From an uncultured Methylophaga sp. (GTDB taxonomy: Bacteria; Pseudomonadota; Gammaproteobacteria; Nitrosococcales; Methylophagaceae): DNA of 64,000 bases. Shown here piece by piece: positions 32,227 to 44,698 of the stretch. The notes below the pieces were generated by a model, which was not told the origin of the DNA, did no database searches, and saw nothing but the letters and a program-made list of their open reading frames with translations. A program made the position numbers and the translations under genes. Within the stretch, counting starts at the first letter, position 1, and each line of letters opens with the position of its first letter. The stretch lies in contig NZ_CAMYKO010000005.1 of assembly GCF_947259025.1 (NCBI RefSeq), positions 558,001-622,000 of the forward strand. Direction: 5' to 3'.

Positions 32227-32377
32227 ATCCGCAGATTACGCAGATGGACATCGATTAAAACGACTAACAAAGGCTTATTCTTGCAACGGCTTTATCGTGG
32301 CCTGATCGTGGCCTGCTTCTGAAGTAACGTCCCGCCAGCCTTGTCTGTTTATGCGAAAATCTGCGTAATCTGCGGAT
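32227..32377. repeat. 151-bp element with perfect 19-bp terminal inverted repeats
   Basis: ATCCGCAGATTACGCAGAT (32227-32245) and ATCTGCGTAATCTGCGGAT (32359-32377). Confidence 0.85.
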
Positions 32378-32380
32378 AAG

Positions 32381-34942
32381 TTACATACCCGCTTTCGCCA
32401 TACGGCTTAACTCATACAGCAAATCCAGCGCCTGTCTGGGACTGAGTTCATCAGGACTGATTTGCTGCAGCCGTTTTTCCAGCTCGGACTGTTCATTGCT
32501 GACAAACAGATCCGGTTGCGGTGCATTCTGAACGGCTTCGCCCTGATAGCGGCTCTGTTCCAGTTGTTGCAGCTTCATTCTCGCCGCTGAAATCACATCT
32601 GCCGGCACCCCGGCCAGATGCGCCACCTGCAGGCCGTAGCTCTGATTCGCCGCCCCTTCTTTGAGCTGATGCAAAAACACAATCTTGTCACCATGCTCAA
32701 TCGCATCCAGATGGACATTGCGCGCCTTGTCGAATAATTCAGGCAGTTGCGTCATTTCAAAGTAATGGGTGGCGAACAGGCTATAAGCGCCAATATCGCG
32801 GATCAGTTTTTCAGCGCAGGACCAGGCCAGAGCCAGACCATCAAAGGTGCTGGTGCCGCGGCCGATTTCATCCATCAAAACCAAGCTGTGATGCGTGGCA
32901 TTGTTAAGAATATTGGCGGCCTCGTTCATTTCCACCATAAAGGTCGAACGGCCAGCGGCCAGATCATCCGACGCGCCGATACGGGTAAAGACCTGATCGA
33001 CCGGCCCAATCACCGCCCTGCTCGCCGGCACAAAACTGCCCATATGGGCCATCACTACGATCAGCGCCGTCTGGCGCATATAAGTGGATTTACCGCCCAT
33101 ATTGGGGCCGGTAATAATCAACATCGGCTGGCTGCCGGAAAGTCTTAAATCATTGGCACAAAATGGCGCGCTTTGACTGGCTTCGACCACAGGATGACGG
33201 CCCGCTTCGATACTGATTCCGGCCTCATCAGTAAATTGCGGTGCGACATAATCCAGCGTCTCGGCGCGTTCCGCCAGATTGGCTAAAACATCCAATTCAG
33301 ACAGTGCAGCCGCTGAATGCTCCAGCGCTGGCAACTCGGGCAGCAGTTTGTCGAACAGCCCGTCGTAGAGTGACTTTTCCAGTGCCAACGCTTTTTCATT
33401 GGCGCTTAGCACCTGTTCTTCGAAACTTTTCAATTCAGGCGTGATATAGCGCTCGGCATTCTTCAGGGTCTGCCGACGCACGTACTCGGTGGGCACTTCA
33501 ATATCATGGGCACGGCTGAATTCAATGTAATAGCCATGCACCTTGTTGTAACCAACCTTAAGGCTGCTGACCCCGGTACGCTCGCGTTCACGCACTTCGA
33601 CATCATCGAGAAAACCGCTGGCGTTCTGATGCAGATCGCGCAGCCGATCCAGTTCTTCATCGTAACCGGGCCGAATCACCCCGCCATCACGAATCAATAC
33701 CGGCGGTTCATCCAGGATGGCCGTTTGCAACAGCTGCTTTAATTCGCTGAAATGCCCCAGGGTTCGATCCAAATGACGCAAATGCAGGCTGGTCATCGGT
33801 TTCAGTAAGTCATGCATGTCCGGCAGCATGTCCAGCATGCGCCGCAGGTGCATAAAATCGCGGGGCCGGGCACTACGCAGCGCAATCCGTGACAAAATTC
33901 GCTCGATATCACCCAGTGGTCGCATCAACGCATGACAATCACTGAATGTTTGCTTATCAATAAACTGCTGAATGCCTTCCTGACGCTGCTTTAACGTCCG
34001 GGTATCTCGAATCGGCCGCATCAGCCAGCGTCTCAGCAGACGCGCGCCCATCGGTGTGGCGGTTTTATCCAGTACTGAAATCAAAGTATTGTCACGACCG
34101 CCTGCCAGGTTCTGTTCCAGTTCCAGGTTACGTCGTGACTGCGGATCCAGACGGATGCTGTCCTTGGTATATTCAACGCGAACCTGGCGCAGATGCGGTA
34201 AGGCGGTGCGGTGGGTTTGCTGGGCATAATTGAGCAGACAGCCAGCAGCACTGGTGGCCAGGGCCAGATCATCACAGCCAAAGCCTTTTAAATCCGGTGT
34301 TTTGAAATGTTCACACAGCCGCGTTCGCGCCGCTTTCTGTTCAAAGTGCCACTGTGGCAATGGCCGCAAAGATTTTTCAAAATTCTGGAAATCATCCAGT
34401 TCGCTATCGCTGATCAAAATTTCAGCGGGTTGCAAACGCGCCAGTTCAGCGAAAAGCTCACTCTGGCTGTCCATTTCAGCCACGCTAAAACGGCCACTGG
34501 CAATCTCCGCCGAGGCAAGGCCATAACGGCCCTTATTGTGACTGACTGCAACCAGCAGGTTTTCATTGCGACTGTCGAGCAGGGCTTCTTCGGTCAAGGT
34601 GCCGGGCGTTAAAACCCGCACCACTTTCCTTTCTACCGGGCCTTTGCTTTTGGCCGGATCGCCGGTCTGTTCACAAATCGCTACCGACTCACCCAGTTTG
34701 ATTAGCCGCGACAGGTAGCTGTCGGCGGCATGGTATGGCACACCGGCCATCGGGATCGGTGCGCCGTTACTGCTGCCCCTGGCGGTCAGGGTGATATCCA
34801 GCAACTCGGCGGCTTTATGCGCATCATCAAAAAACAACTCGTAAAAGTCGCCCATGCGATAAAACAGCAAAAAATCAGGATGTTCCGCCTTGATGCGCAG
34901 ATACTGCTGCATCATCGGTGTATGATTTTGGGATTGAGTCAT
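32381..34942 (-). CDS. mutS: DNA mismatch repair protein MutS
   Basis: [30 protein letters not shown]; start set at [15 protein letters not shown]. Confidence 0.97.
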   Translation of the reverse strand: MTQSQNHTPMMQQYLRIKAEHPDFLLFYRMGDFYELFFDDAHKAAELLDITLTARGSSNGAPIPMAGVPYHAADSYLSRLIKLGESVAICEQTGDPAKSKGPVERKVVRVLTPGTLTEEALLDSRNENLLVAVSHNKGRYGLASAEIASGRFSVAEMDSQSELFAELARLQPAEILISDSELDDFQNFEKSLRPLPQWHFEQKAARTRLCEHFKTPDLKGFGCDDLALATSAAGCLLNYAQQTHRTALPHLRQVRVEYTKDSIRLDPQSRRNLELEQNLAGGRDNTLISVLDKTATPMGARLLRRWLMRPIRDTRTLKQRQEGIQQFIDKQTFSDCHALMRPLGDIERILSRIALRSARPRDFMHLRRMLDMLPDMHDLLKPMTSLHLRHLDRTLGHFSELKQLLQTAILDEPPVLIRDGGVIRPGYDEELDRLRDLHQNASGFLDDVEVRERERTGVSSLKVGYNKVHGYYIEFSRAHDIEVPTEYVRRQTLKNAERYITPELKSFEEQVLSANEKALALEKSLYDGLFDKLLPELPALEHSAAALSELDVLANLAERAETLDYVAPQFTDEAGISIEAGRHPVVEASQSAPFCANDLRLSGSQPMLIITGPNMGGKSTYMRQTALIVVMAHMGSFVPASRAVIGPVDQVFTRIGASDDLAAGRSTFMVEMNEAANILNNATHHSLVLMDEIGRGTSTFDGLALAWSCAEKLIRDIGAYSLFATHYFEMTQLPELFDKARNVHLDAIEHGDKIVFLHQLKEGAANQSYGLQVAHLAGVPADVISAARMKLQQLEQSRYQGEAVQNAPQPDLFVSNEQSELEKRLQQISPDELSPRQALDLLYELSRMAKAGM

Positions 34943-34958
34943 CGCAATAGTGTATATC

Positions 34959-35459
34959 ATGAAAAAAATTTCTGACGCCTCCCTCACGCAGCAGGTTGAC
35001 GAAGTGGCTGAGCTGTTACTGCAGCTGGGCAAAACCCTGGTGACTGCCGAGTCCTGCACCGGTGGCTGGGTCGCTAAATGCTGCACCGACAAACCCGGCA
35101 GTTCCGCCTGGTTTGAACGTGGCTTTGTGACCTACAGCAATCAGGCTAAACAGGATCAACTCGGCGTTGATCCCGATACATTGGATAAAAACGGCGCAGT
35201 CAGTCTCTCGGTGGTAGAAGAAATGGCCTTTGGTGCCCTCTCCCACTCGCAGGCCGATTTAAGCATCGCCATCACCGGTGTTGCCGGCCCAGATGGCGGT
35301 ACTGAGCAAAAGCCGGTGGGCATGGTTTGGATCGGTTGGGGCATCAGAAACGGCGGCGTTCACAGCATCTGTTTTCAGTTCGATGGTGATCGTGATGCGG
35401 TTCGCAGACAGGCCGTGTTTGAGGCCCTGTCAGGGATCGTTAAAAACGCTAGAGACTGA
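34959..35459 (+). CDS. CinA C-terminal-type nicotinamide-nucleotide amidase
   Basis: [38 protein letters not shown]; upstream of recA. Confidence 0.9.
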   Translation: MKKISDASLTQQVDEVAELLLQLGKTLVTAESCTGGWVAKCCTDKPGSSAWFERGFVTYSNQAKQDQLGVDPDTLDKNGAVSLSVVEEMAFGALSHSQADLSIAITGVAGPDGGTEQKPVGMVWIGWGIRNGGVHSICFQFDGDRDAVRRQAVFEALSGIVKNARD

Positions 35460-35514
35460 CTGCTATCTATGGGATAATCCATTAATTTACACCAACAAGC
35501 TCAGGGGTGGCGCA

Positions 35515-36555
35515 ATGGACGAAGACAGAAAGAAAGCGCTCGGTGCAGCGCTGGGACAGATTGAAAAGCAATTCGGTAAAGGCACGGTCATGCGTCTGGG
35601 CGACGCCGGTGCTTCACGCGATATCGCTTCTGTCTCGACCGGCTCTTTGGGGCTGGATATTGCACTGGGCATCGGTGGTCTGCCACGTGGCCGTGTTATC
35701 GAAATCTACGGCCCGGAATCATCTGGTAAAACCACGCTGACGCTGCACGCCATTGCCGAAATGCAAAAACAGGGCGGCACCGCGGCTTTTGTCGATGCTG
35801 AGCACGCCCTGGATCCGGTCTATGCCGAAAAGCTGGGCGTTAATATCGACGACCTGCTGGTCTCCCAACCTGACACCGGTGAACAGGCACTGGAAATCAC
35901 CGATATGCTGGTCCGTTCCGGCGCTGTGGATATCGTCGTGGTCGACTCGGTCGCGGCGCTCACGCCCAAAGCTGAAATCGAAGGCGAAATGGGCGACAGC
36001 CACATGGGCCTGCAGGCCCGCCTGATGTCTCAGGCTTTGCGTAAGCTGACGGCTAACATCAAACGTTCCAACACCCTGGTGATTTTCATCAACCAGATCC
36101 GGATGAAGATCGGTGTGATGTTCGGTAACCCGGAAACCACCACCGGCGGTAACGCGCTCAAATTCTACTCTTCTGTCCGTCTCGATATCCGCCGTATCGG
36201 TGCTATCAAGAAAGGTGACGAAATCCTGGGTAATGAAACTCGCGTTAAAGTCGTTAAAAACAAAGTCGCGCCGCCGTTCAAACAGGTCGAATTCGATATT
36301 CTCTACGGCCAGGGCATTTCCCGCGAAGGCGAGCTGATTGATCTGGGCGTCAAGGAAAAAATCGTCGAAAAATCCGGTGCCTGGTACAGCTATGACGGCA
36401 ACCGTATCGGCCAGGGCAAAGACAATGTCCGTAGTTTCCTGCGCGAAAACCCGGAAATGGCGGCCGAGATCGAAGCCAAATTGCGTGACATCATGCTGCC
36501 CAAACCGACCAAGTCCAAACAGAGCGACGAGGTCGAGGACGATCTGGAGGCGTGA
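35515..36555 (+). CDS. recA: Recombinase RecA
   Basis: [17 protein letters not shown]; start at [13 protein letters not shown]. Confidence 0.98.
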   Translation: MDEDRKKALGAALGQIEKQFGKGTVMRLGDAGASRDIASVSTGSLGLDIALGIGGLPRGRVIEIYGPESSGKTTLTLHAIAEMQKQGGTAAFVDAEHALDPVYAEKLGVNIDDLLVSQPDTGEQALEITDMLVRSGAVDIVVVDSVAALTPKAEIEGEMGDSHMGLQARLMSQALRKLTANIKRSNTLVIFINQIRMKIGVMFGNPETTTGGNALKFYSSVRLDIRRIGAIKKGDEILGNETRVKVVKNKVAPPFKQVEFDILYGQGISREGELIDLGVKEKIVEKSGAWYSYDGNRIGQGKDNVRSFLRENPEMAAEIEAKLRDIMLPKPTKSKQSDEVEDDLEA

Positions 36556-36990
36556 AGAAAACGGCCAGTGAACAAGCTGTGAGCTACCTGGCCCGCCGTG
36601 AGCACAGTGCCCTGGAACTGCGCCGTAAACTGGACAAGTCCGGCTTTGACACGGCAGATATAGAACTTGTCCTGTCCCAGTTACAGCAGGCTGATTTGCA
36701 GAGCGATGAGCGCTTTGCCGAGAGTTATGTCCGCTCCCGTACCGGCCGCGGTTATGGAAAAACACGGATCCGTATGGAACTGCAGGAACGTGGTGTCGCC
36801 GACGAGTTGATTCGCGACAGCCTGCAGCAAGCAGAAATAGATTGGTTTGCCCTGGCAGCTGAAGTCAGGCGTAAACGTTTTGGCGAGCAAAACCCGGAAG
36901 ACTTTAAAAGCCGTGCCAAGCAGCAGCGGTTTTTACAGTATCGGGGTTTTTCTCATGACGAGATAACAGAAAGTTTTAATTTAACTGATA

Positions 36991-37001
<11 letters not shown>
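36552..37001 (+). CDS. recX: Regulatory protein RecX
   Basis: [16 protein letters not shown]; overlaps recA end by 4 bp; GTG start. Confidence 0.92.
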
Positions 37002-39594
<2,593 letters not shown>

Positions 39595-39597
39595 AGC

Positions 39598-40824
39598 ATG
39601 TCTTTAATTGTTCAGAAGTACGGCGGGACGTCCGTAGGCAGCGTCGATCGCATCAGAGAAGTGGCTAAAAAAGTCATTGAATATCGTCAGCAGGGCCATG
39701 ACATGGTGATCGTGGTCTCTGCTATGAGCGGCGAAACCAATCGCCTGATTGATCTGGCTAAACAACTCAATGATCACCCCCGTGGTCGTGAGTTGGATGT
39801 CTTACTCTCCACCGGCGAGCAAGTCACCATTGCCCTGCTCAGCATGACCCTGCAACAAATGGGCATGCCTGCCGTGTCTTATACCGGCAGCCAGGTGCGT
39901 ATCCTGACCGATAACACCCACAACAAAGCCCGCATCATGGAAATCGACGATGGCAAGATCGGCGATGACCTTAAGCAAGGCAAAGTGGTCGTGGTTGCCG
40001 GCTTCCAGGGCTGCGATGATAACGGCAATATCACGACACTGGGACGCGGCGGCAGTGATACCACGGCGGTGGCACTGGCAGCAGCGCTGAAAGCGGATGA
40101 GTGCCAGATTTACACCGATGTCGATGGGGTGTACACCACCGACCCGCGGGTTGTGCCCGAGGCCCGTCGGCTGGATCACATCACTTTCGAAGAAATGCTG
40201 GAAATGGCCAGCCTCGGTGCCAAGGTTTTGCAGATTCGTTCGGTCGAGTTTGCCAGTAAATATAATGTTCCGCTCCGTGTGCTCTCCTCTTTCACCGAAG
40301 GAGGTGGCACCTTGATCGCTGCAGAGGACCCATCAATGGAACAAGCGCTTATCTCCGGTATCGCATTCAATCGCGATGAGGCTAAACTCACCATACTCGG
40401 CGTGCCCGATCATCCGGGCGTGGCCTCCAAGATTCTGGGCCCGATTGCCGCCGAAAATATCGAAGTCGACATGATCATCCAGAACACTGGTTACGATGCC
40501 ACTACCGACTTTACCTTCACTGTTCACCGCAATGACTTCAAGTCGGCATTAACTATTCTGCAGAAAACGGCTGAAGCGTTGGGTGCACGTGAAGTCACCG
40601 GCGACGAGCATATTGCCAAGATTTCGGTGGTCGGGGTCGGCATGCGTTCTCACGCCGGCATCGCCAGCAGCATGTTCGATGCGCTGGCCAACGAAAACAT
40701 CAATATCGAAATGATATCCACCTCCGAAATCAAAATTTCCGTCGTGGTTGATGAAAAATATCTGGAACTGGGTGTACGCTCGCTGCACAAGGCATTCGAG
40801 CTGGAACAAGACCCAGCTGCCTGA
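39598..40824 (+). CDS. lysC: Aspartokinase
   Basis: VQKYGGTSVGSVDRI, RGGSDTTAVALAAAL, ACT domains. Confidence 0.96.
   Translation: MSLIVQKYGGTSVGSVDRIREVAKKVIEYRQQGHDMVIVVSAMSGETNRLIDLAKQLNDHPRGRELDVLLSTGEQVTIALLSMTLQQMGMPAVSYTGSQVRILTDNTHNKARIMEIDDGKIGDDLKQGKVVVVAGFQGCDDNGNITTLGRGGSDTTAVALAAALKADECQIYTDVDGVYTTDPRVVPEARRLDHITFEEMLEMASLGAKVLQIRSVEFASKYNVPLRVLSSFTEGGGTLIAAEDPSMEQALISGIAFNRDEAKLTILGVPDHPGVASKILGPIAAENIEVDMIIQNTGYDATTDFTFTVHRNDFKSALTILQKTAEALGAREVTGDEHIAKISVVGVGMRSHAGIASSMFDALANENINIEMISTSEIKISVVVDEKYLELGVRSLHKAFELEQDPAA
40298..40314 (+). promoter_or_regulatory. Internal Shine-Dalgarno and TTG start inside lysC (candidate beta-subunit translation start)
   Basis: AAGGAGGTG at 40298-40306, in-frame TTG at 40312 with 7-nt spacing from GGAGG. 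Confidence 0.55.
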
Positions 40825-41058
40825 TTTTTGTCATAAAATTGACATAGATGTATCGCGTGCAATCAAACTTCCTGATAAAATGTTTGCATGTCTGCGGATA
40901 GTCAAGACTATTTCACAGTCCAAAAAGAAAGAGACATTTAAGATCTCTGCACAAGGAAACTTTAAATAGGACAAGGCACGAGGCCTTACTGCATGGAAGA
41001 AGCCTGTATTTTCTCCTGGTAACCTCGAGCCTAATTTTGCGAGTAAAGGGGAAAAGTC

Positions 41059-41244
41059 ATGTTAATACTTACACGCCGTGTCGGCGAATCACTCATCATC
41101 GGTGATGACGTTGTTGTGAACGTTCTGGGTGTCAAAGGCAACCAGGTCAGAATCGGTGTTGACGCACCGAAAGATGTCTCTGTTCACCGTGAAGAAATCT
41201 ACGATCGCATCAAGGCTGAAAAAGACGAGCCTAACGCCGGTTAA
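41059..41244 (+). CDS. csrA: Carbon storage regulator CsrA
   Basis: [34 protein letters not shown]. Confidence 0.97.
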   Translation: MLILTRRVGESLIIGDDVVVNVLGVKGNQVRIGVDAPKDVSVHREEIYDRIKAEKDEPNAG

Positions 41245-41299
41245 TTTCAGATTATCACTAGCCAAATAGAATACATCTGTTATACTGTGCCGCTTTGAA

Positions 41300-41390
41300 G
41301 GAGAGCTGGCCGAGTGGCTGAAGGCGCGCCCCTGCTAAGGGTGTATAGGGTAATCCCCTATCGAGGGTTCGAATCCCTCGCTCTCCGCCA
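41300..41390 (+). tRNA. tRNA-Ser (GCU), CCA encoded
   Basis: GGAGAGC acceptor pairing, GCT anticodon in CCCCTGCTAAGGG, long variable arm, GGTTCGAATCC. Confidence 0.96.
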
Positions 41391-41399
41391 AATTGATTA

Positions 41400-41428
41400 T
41401 TGCAGATGGCTCTCCAAGCCAGTATAAT
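41400..41428 (+). promoter_or_regulatory. Promoter TTGCAG-N17-TATAAT for tRNA-Arg
   Basis: Near-consensus hexamers, -10 ends 11 bp before tRNA start. Confidence 0.6.
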
Positions 41429-41439
41429 TAAACGCTTTA

Positions 41440-41516
41440 GCGCCCGTAGCTCAGCTGGATAGAGTACCTGGCTACGAACCAGGCGGTCGGAGGTTCGAAT
41501 CCTCCCGGGCGCGCCA
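41440..41516 (+). tRNA. tRNA-Arg (ACG), CCA encoded
   Basis: GCGCCCG/CGGGCGC acceptor, CCTGGCTACGAACCAGG anticodon arm, GGTTCGAATCC. Confidence 0.97.
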
Positions 41517-41531
41517 AAAAGAACACCAGAA

Positions 41532-41567
41532 AAGCAGTTATTCGCTCAGCGATAACTGCTTTTTTTG
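41532..41567 (+). terminator. Rho-independent terminator after tRNA-Arg
   Basis: AAGCAGTTAT/ATAACTGCTT 10-bp stem, inner CGC/GCG, followed by T run. Confidence 0.92.
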
Positions 41568-41781
41568 TGCTCATCGTTTTCCTGTCACTGTTCTGTGTGA
41601 CAATCTTCACACTATTGCAAAGACAGAGTCCTAGTCGTGATCATTATGACGGCTTATAACGGCTAGAATACTGAGACTGATTATTTGCCAAACCACATGG
41701 TCGCTCAGTTGCCTTATCAGCGATTTTGATTGGCTGACTGGCGATACTCCAAGCTACAGGAAAACAACAACGAGTCATCTT

Positions 41782-42690
41782 ATGAAGATTTTGCTTGTCG
41801 ACGATAATAAGAAAGATCTCAAAACCAGCGCCAGTCTGGTGGAGGAAGTCGGTCACACACCGATTGTTTGTGATAATGCCCATGAAGCACTGACTTTTTT
41901 CGACTCTGAGGCCAGCACACCCTATCTCATTATTACAGATTGGGAAATGCCGGACATGGATGGCAGTGAGCTGTGTCAGCGACTGCGGAACCTGCCATTT
42001 ACTGTGTCGCCTTATATCATTCTGACCAGTGCCGAAGAGTTCAGCGATGCTGAAGTCTGTGCTTTGGAAAATGGCGCCGATGACTTTATTGAAAAGCCCA
42101 TGTCATTACGTTCACTAACAGCAAGAATACGAGTCGCTGAGCGCATACTTTCAACACAGTTAAACCTGAGAAACCTGGCGCTGACAGATGGTCTGACCGG
42201 CTTGCTTAACCGACGTGCAGGCATGACCGCCATCCAAACACAAATCGCCCGTATCGAGCGCCACGAAAATCTGCATGGCTGCGTCATTATGTGTGACATC
42301 GACTATTTCAAACGTATCAATGATAACTACGGCCACACTGCCGGTGATATTGTGCTGCGTGAAGTGGCAAACAGAATGAGTGAGTCACTGCGCCCCTTCG
42401 ATACGATTTGTCGTTACGGCGGCGAGGAGTTTCTGATTTTCTGTGAAGCCGGTGAAAAAGAAATCACCGCGATCCTAGATCGCATTATGGACGTGGTCTC
42501 CAGTGAACCGGTGATGCTGGATAACGGTGACTACCTTCATGTGACCTTAAGCATGGGCTGCCATGTGGATGAGCAATCAGCCCCTTTGACGTCAAAATTA
42601 AAACAGGCCGATGAGTTGCTCTACCAGGCCAAGGGGAATGGCCGCAATCAATACGTCACCGACCTGGGTGCGCTCAGCGCTAACGGTTAA
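41782..42690 (+). CDS. Response regulator diguanylate cyclase (REC-GGDEF)
   Basis: KILLVDDNKKDL, DWEMPDMDG, RYGGEEFLIF. Confidence 0.94.
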   Translation: MKILLVDDNKKDLKTSASLVEEVGHTPIVCDNAHEALTFFDSEASTPYLIITDWEMPDMDGSELCQRLRNLPFTVSPYIILTSAEEFSDAEVCALENGADDFIEKPMSLRSLTARIRVAERILSTQLNLRNLALTDGLTGLLNRRAGMTAIQTQIARIERHENLHGCVIMCDIDYFKRINDNYGHTAGDIVLREVANRMSESLRPFDTICRYGGEEFLIFCEAGEKEITAILDRIMDVVSSEPVMLDNGDYLHVTLSMGCHVDEQSAPLTSKLKQADELLYQAKGNGRNQYVTDLGALSANG

Positions 42691-44668
42691 CACCCCAGCT
42701 TTTGTATATTTTCTCCATCACGGTATTCAGTTCCGTTTCGGGCACGGCAGCCAGTTCACCCGGCTCAAGCGGATCAAAATGGAATATGTAGAGTCGCGAG
42801 GCAAACTGCTCGAAGGCCAGAGAGGCTTCCCCAAAGCGTTCGCCGTGACCTGATGTGCTGACCAGTATGTCGTCGCCCCAATGCTGACCGCTGTCATTAT
42901 TGGGGTTATAGAAATAAACCCGCATGGTCTGCTCCTGATCCAGCGCCACGCGTAAGATACTGATCGCATGCCAGCCGATAAAGCGCATAGCGCTGTCGGT
43001 AATGGCAACCCCCGCAGGCTGCGGATGAATCAGCGGCTGATTTCCGTTGTAATAGGGATGATAACTAGCATAAAAGCGTCGCAGGAAGGCATCCAGGTTA
43101 ACCAGCTTGCCTGTGGGCACATCGACATTGATATCAAAACCGCGGCCACACCACCAGCCATGAAACTCCGGATTGACCCAGCGATGAGGGTCGCTCTCAC
43201 GCTCGGCACAGCGCCGACCCATTTCGGCATAGATGCGATCCAGGTGCGGCACTAAAATTAATGAGACCGGATCCAGATCCATCGGCAGTTCCGAAGCGAC
43301 GCCCGATGGCAAAGTTTTCGAGGAAAGTGCCTGTCCTTCAAAATGCATAATGACTTCATCGTCACGCGCTGCCCAGACCAGTAACTGCAACAGATAATCC
43401 GGATCCTGGTAAGCCCACATGGAAATCGCCCGCGCAGACTGACAGGTCGGATTATTACCCTGCCCCACGCCCAGCGGCTGACCCAGTACACACAAGACGC
43501 CTTCCAGTAATCGGATTTCCGGCGCCGGATTGTCACCGAACAAAGTCAGCAAGCGTTGGCGCGCAAAGTCCGATAATGGCAGCGATAACTGCCGCCACAA
43601 AGCCGGGGCCAGTGGTGGTTGATAGAGTATGCTACGCTCAAGCATCATCGCCAGGCCATAAATGGCCTGTGCGCTGGCCGGGTGTACCGCCTTATCGATC
43701 AGCGCGTGAACCAATTCCTGGAAACTGAGCAGGCAGTCACGGCCTGTAGATGATAACCCCAAGGCTTCGCTCAGCAGGTGATCACTGTTTTCAACAAGGT
43801 ATCGCAATAAAACAGCATGATAGGGAGACACCAGACCGGTATCATGCATGGCCCGGGCAAAACCGGTGGCTTCATATTGCAGCGCCGCGGCATCCATTGT
43901 TGCCAGTCTTTCCAGATAGACATCGACGCCGGGATCTTCGCGGCAGCTCTGGGTGGGACCATAAAGGCTGCTAATAAGTCGATCGGCACCCTGCCCGCTG
44001 GTGCCCAGATCAATATCCGGGCTTTGCTGACAAATGGCTATTTGAGTGACCATTTGCTTGATGTTGGCGAGCTGAATCGGTCGCTGCTGCAAAATACGCC
44101 AGATTTCGTCGATCAGTTGCTCGATGATGTGTTCGTAGCCAATACGCTCGGCCAGGTGCTGTAATAAATGCCGGCTAAGCTGACCCAGCTTGCCTTGTCG
44201 GGTTCTCTCGGCTTCATCAGCGGCACTGAACAGCCGCTCCAGATTAATCGCCAGCACATGCGTCAGGTGATGATGCGCCTGTTCGGCGGACACATGCTGA
44301 TGCTTGTAGACACCTTTCGCTACCGCCAGCAATCGCAGATTACTCAGCGCTTCCATCACCACGCTATTGGCATCAGCACTTTTCAGCGCCTGGGCACTGA
44401 GTGAGGGAATCAGGATTTGCGGCTGGGCGTAATCGGTGTTGTTGAACACGCCTGCCTGTTCAATCCGCTGCATATAAGACTCAATCAGCGCACAGCCGCC
44501 CGGCTGTTGCATGATACGGCGGCAGCAATCAAACAAGCGCGAGACCTTGTCCGGCTTGATAAAGTCCCGCGCCTGCTGGAGCAGGTCAATCGCCTGCTCC
44601 AGTTGCTCAATCAAATGCGGACTGGTCTCGGCAACGCTATGGCCGGTGTTGCTGGCGGATTCAATCAA
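42680..44668 (-). CDS. Large uncharacterised protein with candidate papain-like C-terminal motifs
   Basis: 662 aa; GQGNNPTCQSARAISMWAY, GWHAISILRV, YFYNPNNDSGQHWG. Confidence 0.75.
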   Translation of the reverse strand: MIESASNTGHSVAETSPHLIEQLEQAIDLLQQARDFIKPDKVSRLFDCCRRIMQQPGGCALIESYMQRIEQAGVFNNTDYAQPQILIPSLSAQALKSADANSVVMEALSNLRLLAVAKGVYKHQHVSAEQAHHHLTHVLAINLERLFSAADEAERTRQGKLGQLSRHLLQHLAERIGYEHIIEQLIDEIWRILQQRPIQLANIKQMVTQIAICQQSPDIDLGTSGQGADRLISSLYGPTQSCREDPGVDVYLERLATMDAAALQYEATGFARAMHDTGLVSPYHAVLLRYLVENSDHLLSEALGLSSTGRDCLLSFQELVHALIDKAVHPASAQAIYGLAMMLERSILYQPPLAPALWRQLSLPLSDFARQRLLTLFGDNPAPEIRLLEGVLCVLGQPLGVGQGNNPTCQSARAISMWAYQDPDYLLQLLVWAARDDEVIMHFEGQALSSKTLPSGVASELPMDLDPVSLILVPHLDRIYAEMGRRCAERESDPHRWVNPEFHGWWCGRGFDINVDVPTGKLVNLDAFLRRFYASYHPYYNGNQPLIHPQPAGVAITDSAMRFIGWHAISILRVALDQEQTMRVYFYNPNNDSGQHWGDDILVSTSGHGERFGEASLAFEQFASRLYIFHFDPLEPGELAAVPETELNTVMEKIYKSWGVNR

Positions 44669-44698
44669 ACTACTTCCTCAGTATCTAACGCCGCGCGA

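Noticed and set aside
35719-36765. 348-aa minus-strand ORF antisense to recA
   Set aside because: Shadow ORF from codon bias opposite the clearly coding recA/recX; composition is not protein-like and no RBS or promoter was seen.
41300-41516. tRNA pair as a possible integration site for a mobile island
   Set aside because: Terminator and an ordinary GGDEF gene follow; no integrase, no repeated tRNA 3' end was noticed downstream in the window.
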